From Capitulum mitella (Eukaryota; Arthropoda; Thecostraca; Pollicipedomorpha; Pollicipedidae): a stretch of DNA of 64,000 nt. The stretch lies in contig CP099839.1 in the NCBI GenBank assembly GCA_030062745.1, forward strand, positions 67,001-131,000. The letters run 5' to 3'. The position numbers and the translations under genes are program-made. Position 1 is the stretch's first letter. Every line of letters begins with the position of its first letter. The notes under the pieces are model-generated. The model saw only the letters and a list, made by a program, of their open reading frames with translations. It was not told the DNA's origin and made no database searches. Shown piece after piece: positions 36,701-48,700 of the stretch.

Positions 36701-39700
36701 GTGGGAGAGGGGTCGTTGGCCCGATAACAGCGTCCGAGAGAGGTCGGCTGCTGCACCCGGCTACTGACGATGACGGTCCGGCGTGCGCTCGCTCCGTTAG
36801 TCAGCCGTGTAACGGATCACTATCACGGCTCATCGGGCACCCGCCGACCAGCGGAGTCGCGGCTCGAGGTCTGATGGCCGGCGCTCGGGCAGCCCGCAGG
36901 GCAGAGGGAGGGTCACTGCTCGTGGGTCCGTGGTGAGAGGTCTGGCGGTCCGCAGGACAGGGGAGTCACTGGTTGTGGTCCGGTAGTCAGCGGGCTGGCG
37001 GCCTGCAGAACCACGCGGCGGCCCGCCGCTGTCTCTGTACCCACCCAGTGAGTGGCAGCACTGCAATGCGCGCTTGGAACCGGTTTATAATGCTGAGGCG
37101 TTTCAATGTCGTTCATGTCGACATCCAGCACCGTGCACGCAAACGGCATGTAAATGAGCGGATAATACAAACTCAGTGCAAATCATACGTCTCTCGTTAT
37201 GGGCCTTCAGCCGGGTAATCGCCCGTCGGCCGGCGCCGTGCAGACGGTTCGCGCCGACCTGAGGAGCGTAGCCGAGAACCCGTGCCGAGCGGGGACCACC
37301 CGTCGTACCAGTCCAGCGGGAACTCGTCCCGCATTTCGCGCAGCACGACATCAACGACTCCATAATCACCAACTTCCGTGTTCTGAAAACCCCCCGGCTC
37401 ATTCTTAAGTTCAGAAACTTTGCTCCTTACCGTTCCTCACACACCGTGAACTCCCTCGATTCGGCAGTCTCCAACGCAGCTCGTGGTCGGCGAAAACCAA
37501 GATTCTCCAGCGCCAGTGTTCAACGGACAAGAAAAGAAAAATCACCGGAGCGCCTCACCGACCCATGAACGTCAATTCCACTTCCGCACGATAAACGAAG
37601 CTAAGAAATGCTGTGAACAGCAAAAATCAAGATAAGCCAGTTCCATTATAACACATGATTGATGTGAATGAAGCAGCAACAACGAGACCATCAGGCTTCG
37701 CAGCAAAGCAGTCACCATAGCAGGCCTGCACACGACATCCATTCCTGGCCATCTGCTCGATCTAAATAGTTCAATGGCAGAAATGGAACACTAGTTTTCG
37801 TATGTCAGACATGGTCTTAATCGTTCAATGCCAGGAGGGAATACTTATTTTCGGATGTCAGACATGACAGCCTTTCCTCGGCAGTGAATTCCGTTGCGGC
37901 CATTTCATATGGCGTCCCGACATGCACCGTAACTCACAGACGTCATCAGCACACGCAAAGGAAACACCCAAAACACCTGTCATTACAGCAGAAAACGGTG
38001 ATGCCCGTGGTAGTCGAATTTAGAAACCTGGTAACTGGAATCACTAATAAGTTCGGCAGTTCATGCTATTCAAACTGCGACATTTGGCAACAGTCGAGCA
38101 GAATCTCACATCATAGCTGAGATGCTAATGAGGGAAAAAGAGTGCTTCATCGAAAGACAGACCGACCACTTTATGAAGCAGGCCCGCTTAACTTCTTTCG
38201 TATCACCACTTCCGCTTCAATGGCTGCATCAAGCAATCGCTCACTGAGATCCCGACCTCTGTTTATATTACACGCTAGAACCGTAACGAGGTTTGTGGTC
38301 CGTTTGACTCGTCAGCGCCACCACGAGGGCTCTTGGACTGAATCCATTCGCTCAGCACCCCAATGATTTACACTGCGGAGCGCGGATTGGAGCCACTCGC
38401 TCGGCACCCCAACAAATTACACGGTGACCTGAATTCGCCCGCACACTACTCCAGCGCGCAATCCTTTCAAATAAACCTGTGCTCCACCTATCCCTACTCC
38501 ACTATTCTGGGAACCGTTCGCTCATTGCCTATTTCCTGACAACGATTTCTGAGGCCCAAACTGTCACCCATGACAAATCGGGGGCGGCATGCGGCCGGGC
38601 CGCTGCCGCAACGAATGGTGAACGGGACGCGGTGATCCTCTCAAATCTAACTTACACAAAAACTCCTGAACCTCATCTCAGTCCATCAGAAAATGGGTTC
38701 AATTATCTGTCTGCACATCCCAAGCAGATGCTTTCCTGAGAAAGCATTTAGGTTTCCGATGGCATACCTTCAACACCAAACCAAGCAGTCAGGGAAAGAC
38801 CTTTTTCTCCGTACTTCTTCGTAATAATACGACAAAAATGAGCTAGCCAGCCACTGTCTCACTTCAACTGTTTTCCTTCCTCAAGTCCGGGACATGAGGT
38901 AGCACATCTCGGGTCAACGGCACATAGGCAAGATTCCGCTCCAGCTCTCTGGCCCAGTGCCAGCTCACGGCACCCTTGGGCCCAACCGAAGCGCAAATCC
39001 CACACGCAGCTCCGCCCAACACCGGCCGCAGCGCACGACAGGCTGGGAGCTTCAGAGGAGTGTAACGCCCGCCACGCGCGGCCGTTACGACTGATGTCAC
39101 GTCCTGACGTCACGACTGTGTCCATCGAGGTCCGACGGCGGCCAGCGAGGGAGCAGCGACGACGCCAGGCAGCCGCCGCTGCCGATCTATCGCCCGTCGC
39201 GGCAGTGGCCGGCACTGCGCTGGACGCACCGCTCCAGGTCGGCGTCCCACACTGAAGCAGCACAAGCCCTCCACCGTCCGCTCGGTACTCAAGAAGGCAC
39301 CCGACTGACCACAAACGACACAAAACCCTTGCATCCCACCCTGCGGGCGTGTTTCCGTGGCACGCGCCACGCCTGGCGCCGGTCCCGAATACCGCGCCGA
39401 CAAGCGGCCCAGGTCCAACGGCGCCAGCCTACCTTTCCGTTGGCCTCCACGCAGGTGAGCGCCGCCGCCAGCATGCCGTTGCGAACGTCGGCCGCTCGGT
39501 CACCCAGCCCGGTCGGCACGAAGAACGACATGATTCTGTCGGACAAGACCGACCGTCACACAATGGGAAAACTGACACAACCCAGAACGTTGATGACAGT
39601 AAAGACAAGTCAACACTCACACAGAACGTCCGTCAGAGAGACGGCAACGTCACACAGACGGCAGGGAGTCGCCAACGTGACGGTGGAGAGTCAAGACCAG

Positions 39701-42700
39701 TTTACACGAGCGGTAAAAACGCGCGGCTACGCGCGGTTCAGCCGCTCAAACGGCCGCATCTGTCTCGCGGCTGGCGAGTGGTAACGACTGATGACGTCTT
39801 ATATGTTCCCGGCATTCATGCCAATGAGCAATCGCTTGGACAAGGAGGCCTGTCGCGCGACAGGTCAACCGCGCCCAAGCCTTCTATACCAGACGAGACG
39901 AAAGATTTCAGTTGACCGTAGTCGGATTAGATTTTGAATCACCGTACTCCAGCAAGCTGGTGGGACCATAGTTATGACGAAGTATGACGCATGCATGCCG
40001 TAAGCAAACACGAGACGGCCCCTATCAGCTGCTGCAAGACGCGGTCGCTCTGCCGCCGCGGCAGGCAAAACATCCGAGTAAACTGTCCTTCACGCAGATC
40101 GGCCGCAAGACAGACGGTGCCCACCCCCATCACCGGGAGGCGGTCGCGCGCTGGCGCCGACGATGCTAACAGAACTCGGGGCACGGAACGGCAGCCGGGC
40201 GGGCTTCGCGCCCATCAGACCCCGTGCCGGTCTGCCACTCACTTCGCGATCAGCTCGTCCCGGCAGAAGGGCCCGATGGCCTTGAGGGCGAGCGCCACGC
40301 CGACGCGCGGCTGCCAGACGTCCAGCGACTCCTGCACGACGCGGCCAAACTGGTCCAGCACCGGCGGCGTCATCTGCGGCGACGTCAAGGCCGACGCATG
40401 GGAGTCACGCTCACAGACAGCATCACTGGCCGACGTCAGAAGAGCGCATGTGTCGCACGATCATGACCCGTGCGGTTCGCCGCCGACGGATGAAAGCCCG
40501 CCGCCAGCGCCCGACACAAAGACTTCAGCCGCACGGAGCTAACACCGCCGGATAGCACGCATTCACTCGCCGACTTGCACACCTCCCACCGTGGCCGTGG
40601 GGAGGACGAACACCCAGACGGCGCCGGTTCGGTCCCCGTCCAGGGCCGCCGCCGCGCGCCGCCGCCGCCCGCTCACCTGCAGCTTGTCCTCGTAGAGTGC
40701 CAGCAGCCGCTGCAGCACGTCGCCGGGCTGGGCGCTGCCGGCCTCCAGGAGGCGGGCCAGACCGCTGGCGGCCGCCCGCTGCACGCACTCCTCCGGGTAG
40801 ACCACGTCTTCGAGCAGCGGGCCCAGCATCCAGGGGCCTTCGCTCAACGACAGCCGCTCCCACAGCTGGTCCCCGGCCGTCCTGCGGGCAGGGCACCGTC
40901 AGAGCGCTGCCGGCCGGCGCCGCCGCGTCCAGACACGTCGGGGAAACAGGCGGGGGAGGGGGGGCACTCGGCCGGGGGCGCGGCGTAAGCGGCACAATCC
41001 TGTCATGGCTGGATATGACGCGGGTGGTTACGGTGACCAGGCGGCCACGTTTACGTGGCCTGTTTAATATAAAAAGAAATACAATCATGGGAAAATGTGG
41101 CCGCAGAGCGAAACAGGAGAGAAGGTTAGCTAAATACAGAAGATTGTCTTGCAACACCATAAACTGAATCCCCCAACCAAATGACCACGAATGCATGGTT
41201 GGAGCACCGACGACATGCGAACCTCGACCCGGTCGGCAATGAAGCCAATGTGACCAGCCTTGTCTACAGCAGGCGTACCTGATCTCGTCCGAGACGTCGA
41301 ATTTCGTCAGGAAGATCCTCTCGGAGAGCACGTGCGCCAGCTCCGAGCCCTCCAGGCAGTCCAACACGTCCGCCAGCACGTTCAGGCTCTGGCGACCGCA
41401 GCAGCGCGTTACATGCCGCCAGCTGACGGCGCGGAGCCACGTTGGCCACAACCGCTTACCGGCCGGCTCACGGGCAACAGGACGCTTCTTACAAATGTCG
41501 GAGGCTATTCGAGATGGCACCACGACAAAGTCATGAACCTCCTCAGAACTATTGGGAAAGACCATAAGCCGCGCCTCCATGTTGCACACAGTAACCGCGA
41601 TGGCAGGGAGCGGCGAGCGACAATGGTGGTCCCCAGGCGACAGGCAGCACCGGCCGACGGACGGACGGCACCTGACCGTCCTGAACGCCCTGCACGGCCG
41701 GCCGGCGCCGGCGCGGCGCTCACCCTCAGCGCGGCGTCCCTGACCGAGTCGACCGGACTGCGCAGGGCGTCCAGCAGCACCTGCACCTCGGCCCGGCCGG
41801 CCACGGCGCAGCCCTCCTCGCCGGCGGCGCAGGCGGCCAGCTCCAGCAGCGCGGCGCACGCCTTCTGCTGCACCCGGCCGGAGGCAGTGCCTGTCGGCGG
41901 CCGGCGCCGGTCAACGGCGCCACAATAGCAAAACGCACCGGTTCACTCGCCGCGTTCACTCACCTGGCTGGGTGCCCTTAGTCCTACAGCCTGGGCTTAA
42001 CCCTATTCCCGGAGGGCTAGACGGTATGGTCGATTCCCGGCAGGGGGGGCGGATTCGGCCCCCCCTGAGATCTCGAGAACTACTAGTCCGATTTCATCGC
42101 AACAAACGGCAATCGATTCGCCGTGACGTGAACTACATTTTTATAATAATAAATTTTCAAAATTTCGAAATTTGTGGATGCAGGGGGACAAAAATGTCAA
42201 AATGGGGGGTACTTTTGGACTTCTTATAACTCCGTTGTTTATCGACCGATTTCAATGAAATTGGCATAAATCGGGAGATCATGGATAGGGATTTTACCAT
42301 GGGTCCACAAATCTGAAATTTTGAGAAAATTCATGGGCGTTCACAGGGTTTCAAAAATAGGAGGATTAATTTTCTAACAACAGAATGAACAAAAAAGGTA
42401 AAAACACTTTTTTGGTTTCTGCTAGTCATACTACGCTAAAGAAATAAAAATCGCATTACAATGTTTGTATAATGTTAGCATACGCGGTGCCAGGGACATG
42501 AAAAAGGGGAACTGTCATGGTCACACGTTCTTCAGATCAATTTGTGACCTTTGACCTTAAATGACCTCCAGTGGCCTTGGGGTCACTTGGAATGATCTCG
42601 TGTGCATTTGATATTATCTGTAAACGTTTTCAATCATTCGAATTCAGTCTATTCCAAAAATTTCATTTTATGGCTATTGCGATATAGGATACGCGCACTG

Positions 42701-45700
42701 ACATTTTAGCTCATAGCTCCGTGACCCGACCTGATATCACGCTGAAACTTGGTACACAAGTAGAGGGCACCTTTCTACGACATCTATATTCCGGGTTTGG
42801 CATTTGAAAAAACGGCGCCGAAATTATTGCAAAAAAACAAATTTTGATTTTGACCTTGACCTGACCTTGCAGTGACCTCAGATAAACAAAATTTTGTGTG
42901 TACATTGCCCAACTATTTAGCTATACATCCATATAAAGTTTTAAGTTCTATCTTAAAAAGTCTGTTTTTGGCAGACATTTTTCTTCTACCCTCAACAGGG
43001 GCAAAAATTGGCTGAGGTGCCTCCCAAAAACGTTTCCTGGCTCCGCCCCTGAGCAATGTAGAATTCTGAAATTTTGTCACAGCGCGTGGAAAGAATAGCT
43101 AGGAAAAGTGACCAAGTTTCGTGAAGCTGCGTCAAAAAGCCTGGAACTGGCAAGCAAAAATACCGCGGGGGGCGGATTCAGCCCCCCCCTGCCGGGAATA
43201 GGGTTAAAGGGCATAGAAGAAAGAAGATTACAAAGAACTTAAGCGGAACGACTGAAGACGAAAGACGATAAAGCACGTCACGACCACACGTGAACGGGAG
43301 TCAGGAATGAGTTCAGATCAGCGGCAAGTCCTACAGACACAAGCTTAAGGCGGCTGGGAACAAAAGTTGAGGTTTGAGCGGAGCGCCAAAACGGAGCGTG
43401 GACGTCACACAAGCAGACGTGGAGTTGAACCGGAAAAGTCAGCATCGCAGCGGGAAATACCAGTGGTATGAGTGGTAAGCCCACTAGAAAGGTCACTGTA
43501 CCACCAGACTAGACCGTAGCCGTCTCATGAACGGATCTGCCTTACGATCTCAGAAGTCAACAGAGGAGAAAAATGACGACACCACTCTATAAATCCCACA
43601 GAATATGGCACGGCCAGTCCGCGTCCCGAGCCGCGTACCGATGATGCGGATCACGAGTCGGAGCAGCGCCTCTCGTGGCAGCAGACTCGGATCGTTCAGG
43701 TCGCCGTCTCCGCGCAGTTCGGCGTGCATCTGGATCAGCTGTGCGGAGACAAGGCCCGGTCAGTTGCAGGCGGACACGCTCGCGGGCGCGGCCAGCAGGG
43801 TCGGCACTGCGGCCCGGTTCCGAGGCCCCGCAAATTCCGGCACTGGGGTCTCTCAGGCTCAACGATTCACAGTTCGGTCACAAGACGGCGATGGAGGTGT
43901 ACCACCCCCTACACACAAGGCCAAGTCATCGCATACGCAAGGCACCAAAAGGCGACGAACAACCTGGACACGCACGACAAGTAACACCACGACGGACTTC
44001 TCGGCTCGGAAAAACGACCCCGGCACCAGAAGACGGCCCGCCCGCCGGCCCGGCGCGCTCAGGTGCCCCGGCGCCTTCGTCCGTCGCCACCGCCCACCTT
44101 GAGGCCCTTGAGCATGAGCTCCTCGTCGTCGGTGGCCGACTGCAAGACGTGCCGGAGCAGATGGAAGCAGACGACGAGGCCGGGCGCGCTGAGCGGACCG
44201 GCTGCCGCGCACCGGTCGTGCAGCAGGCGCACCACGCGCCAGTACACGGCCTCGGCCGGCTGCTCGGCCTCCCAGCCGGGCTCGGTGGCGCACTGCGGCG
44301 AGGCCAGCCGCAGCGTGACGCGGCCCACCGTCTCCGCTGCAACGGCGCCGCCCGGTCAGCTCAGGTCACCGCAGGTCAGGTCAGGCTAGGTCAGGTCAGG
44401 CTAGGCCAGACCAGGTCAGGCCAGGCCAGGCCAGGCCAGGCCAGGCCAGGCCAGGCCAGGCCAGGCCAGGCCAGGCCAGGCCAGGCCAGGCCAGGCCAGG
44501 CCAGGCCAGGCCAGGCCAGGCCAGGGCAGGGCAGGGCAGGTCAGGTCAGGTCAGGGCAGGGCAGGTCAGGCCGGGCCGGGCCAGGCTAGGCCAGGCCAGG
44601 CCAGGTCAGGTCAGGTCAGGTCAGGTCAGGTCAGGTCGGGTCAGGTTAGGTCAGGTCAGGTCAGGTCAGGTCAGGTCAGGTCAGGACAGACCAGGTCTAG
44701 CCTAATCAGACCAGACGGTAGGCCGAGATATGTAACAAGCAATGTCGGCGAAGACGACGACATGGACCGCCACCGGGCAGCGGCGGCGACGCGCCTGTAC
44801 ACAGAACCCAGAACGGCGCCCACTGAGCACAAGCACTCCTACCACGGTCCACAGCAGCGCGCACCGCGCGACAGTCGGCGTGCGGCTCCGTCACGCAGGA
44901 GGCTCGCCGCCATCTCCCGCGGCCACTCACCCAGCAGCTGGTCCCCCCGGCCGAAGGCGAGCCGCGCCATCCGCAGCCACAGCTGGCTGGTGACGGGCGC
45001 CGCCAGCGCCGAGCGCAGCGAGCCGATCAGCGCCGGCAGCAGCTCCGTGTACTGCTGCTGCAGCGCCGCCGCGTGGCCGGCGGCGGCCGCGCTCAGCAGC
45101 GAGGCGGCCGCCGAGAAGCGGGCGTCCACCTGTCGGCCAGGGCGGCAGCCGCGGTCACGGCACGGCGGGCAAGCCGTCCGCGACCGCAGCGCTGACCGGG
45201 GACGCAGGAGAGACGGGCGACGAGGCCCCGCGACGGCTGGTAACGAATCGATTACGGAGCCCGTATGGCAGGGCAGCTTCCGGTTGGAAAGACTGAGTGC
45301 ACGAGGACCATGGTACCAATGACCCGAAATTTCTTTGAAGATTGTGCAAAAAGAACCAAAGCCGTCCCCTTCCCCTCCTACACCAACACAACACACGTAT
45401 GCCGACAACTGAAATAGGATGCATCAGGTGAGGAAAAAAAACGGACGATAAATCAACCACCGATTGGCGACAACAATGACATGAGCAAACTTATCAGTTT
45501 TAACAATGCTCCTGACGCTCATCTCCGAACGCTGACCTCGGCCACGCGGCTCCTGATCTTGCTCTCCTTCTCCAGCTGCTGAGCGATGGCCTCCTTCTGC
45601 TTGGGCGTGAGCTTTTCGGGCACGGCGCGCCCCTCGCGCCGCTTCTTGGCCTCCAGCTCGCGGCGCAGGGCGATCTCCTCCATCTGCTCCCGGTACGAGT

Positions 45701-48700
45701 ACAGCTTGCTGTCCCGCTTGATGTTGGCCGACTGCACCTCCTTGGCGCTGCGACGGAAGACGCAGGACGTGACGTCGCAGGTCCGGGCAAGGACAGAGAA
45801 ATACGACACCACGACCGCAAGAGACGGAAGCACAACTAGCGGAACACAGCCCCACCGAGGCAGGCCGGGCCATCACCACCCAGGAGACAGGAGCGAAATT
45901 AGTGGAACACAGCCCCACCAAGGCAGGCCGGGCCACCTCTACGCCACGAAACAGGAGCGCAACTAGTGGAACACAGTCCCACCGAGGCAGACCGGGCCAC
46001 CACCACGTCATGAGACAGGAGCGCAACCACTGGAACACAACTCCACAGAGGTAAGCCGGGTCATGCCCGAGCATCGCCGCGTCACACTCGGCAACGTCCC
46101 TCGCCCACCTGTCCTTGACGCCGGTGTCGTAGAGAGTGCCCTCGGGCGTGCGGTAGATGTTGTACTCCTCCAGGGTGACGGCCAGCATTTGCTCGTCCCG
46201 CAGGCGGGTCAAGGCGAACTGCACCACCGGCGGCACCAGCATGTCACCGGCCAGCGAGACCAGCGTCGACAGGGCCGCCTCCCAGGTCTGGCGAGCGCCG
46301 AGGCCCGGTCATGAAGGTTGCAGACGCGTCTCGCCAGGCACACCGACAAACGCTGACACGGCCGCCTCCCAGGTACGGGGAGGGGTGACCCAGGTTACAG
46401 AGGCCACAGCACGTCCGCGGAAGACAGAGTGGCGTCCACACGGCCACCTCATTTGTCCGCCGATCATGCACGGCAACGCAGTCTCCGAACGAAGGCGGAA
46501 CGTCCACTCCAGGTCTTCGGTGCTTGCAATCACAGTCATACCACGATTACTTACGACACAGTACATACTCTAGGCTTTGAGAAAGAACTAAGCGGACCAC
46601 AGACGGCTCTATAAACAGATGTTAAAAAAACGACCAAAGAAATATTTAATGTCTACAGGGACGCGGCTTGATTTTTAAGTCGGTATGCCAAAATTAATGC
46701 ATGAAGTGCTACCAACACCCAGAACAGTGACAACGCGTATAGCGTTGGCCGCCACCTCGTGCTAATCAAACAGCTGTACGAAAAAAGAGTACTGGCGGCG
46801 TACCTTGCTGGGCTGATAGTCGTCGGTAAAGAGCTTGATCAAGTCGGTCTGACGCCGCTCGACAAACTCGGCCGGCTCCACACCCAGCCGCTTGACGATC
46901 CGGCGCCACAGGTCTGCCCGGTCAGCCACTGCCGGGTCAACACGCGACAAGAGATAAAACTGGGCCGGGTCGACACCACGACCCGCCCAGACAGGCATCG
47001 CTGACGCAGTCACCACCGCAGAGAAGATCCATGAACTGAGTGAAATCAGGACGGCATATCCGCGACGAGCGTGACACACAAATCGCACCAGGCCGGCAGG
47101 AAACAAAAGTCCTACCAGCGCTGCCGCGCCCGCAGCGATGACAAACCTAGCCCGGAGTCGGCAGAGCGGCAACAGAAACACAGACTACCCCCTCGGCCGC
47201 GGCCGGAGGTTCGCGCTCACCAACGGCCGGGTGGTGGGCCGGCTCCAGCAGCTTGAGCGCCAGCAGGTCGGCCTCGTGCTGCTGCAGCGAGGTGTCCGCG
47301 CAGACCGAGGTCAGGCAGAACACGACCAGGTTGGAGGTGACGGTCGGCTGGTCGCCCGGCTCCCGGTCGCCGGGCGGCTGACAGCGCACACGGTCACGCG
47401 GTCAGCCGGTCACGCGGTCACACGGTCAGCCGGCGAGCGGAGGCAGAGCGAGGCCACACAGTCGGGGTACACGGCAAGGAACTGCTGATGACGGAACAGC
47501 AGCAATGGCAGAGAAACAATGTCCGTCGTGCTTTTCAGGAACAGCAACAAAATACACGCCATTTACACGGCAAGGCTGTATAAAATAAGAGACACGTCAA
47601 AAGACAAACATAAGACAACGCAAATGATTTGTCCGAGAGAAGGAACACGCGACACCCAACCGTCCCATCGGCAACGTCTTTTGGACCGCAATCCGCGCCG
47701 TCCGGCCAGCCCGGCCTCCCACCTGGACCTTGACGGCGGCCATGTAGTCGCGGCACTCCTCCAGCAGCACGACCGACAGCTGAGCGCCGCCCAGCGAGGC
47801 GCCCAGGCGGCGCGCCGAGCCGGCCGCCGCGGCCCGCACGGCCACCGGGCCCGGCCTGCACAGGGCCAGCACCAGGGCGCGCGACACGGCCCGGTCCGCG
47901 TCGGCCGAGCGGGCCACCCGCTCGGCGTGCGTCAACAGCAGCCGCTCGCACAGCTGGCACAGACAGGTCACCACTGCCGGACACCGCAAGGACACAGTGT
48001 GAGCCGTTCGTACAGCTGGCAGAGACAGGTCACCACTGCCGGACAACGTACAGACACAGCCTGAACCGCTCGGACAGCTGGCAGACACAGGTCACCGCTG
48101 CCGGACACCGTACAGACACAGCCTGAGCCGCTGACACAGATGGCAGAGACAGGCCACCACTGCCGGACACTGTACGGACAAACTCTGAGCCGCTCGCACA
48201 GCTGGCAGAGACAAGTCACCACTGCCGGACACTATACGGACAAACTCTGAGCCGCTGACACAGATGGCAGAGACAGGCCACCACTGCCGGACACTGTACG
48301 GACAAACTCTGAGCCGCTCGCACAGCTGGCAGAGACAAGTCACCACTGCTGGACACCGTGCGAACACAGTCTGAGTCGCTCGCACGGATGGCAGAGACAG
48401 GTCTCTACTGCCTGACATCGTAGAAATAGTCTGAGAAACAGGGCGCAACGCCATCTTCTGGTTACAGAAGACCGCACGATCGTGACCGCATAGGTAGTGG
48501 GATCGCAGTTTGTACAGCTGCTGTCAAACATAAAACGACCATCATTAAATGTCATTAAGCCAGTGGCAAGACTTTTCTCCATATCAGTCATTGGTGTGGT
48601 TCGTTCGACACAACAACAGGACACATCTTTAGCATGAGCCCTTTCCACAGCAAAGGATGGCTGCGAGCAAACAAAAATATCACGGACGCATAACATCATC

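Larger units (their letters stand above)
39536..43638. other. GCN1 introns between exons 17 and 22 outside the piggyBac-like element
   Basis: 39536-40242, 40374-40676, 40882-41278, 41389-41723 and 43208-43638 show no gene or marked repeat. Confidence 0.5.

Noticed and set aside
40525-41859. 444-codon minus-strand frame
   Set aside because: It crosses parts of GCN1 exons 19 and 20 and intervening introns in changing frames; homology supports only the spliced exons.
45424-46242. 272-codon minus-strand frame
   Set aside because: Only its first part is GCN1 exon 13; the remainder runs into the intron and its 64-bp repeats.
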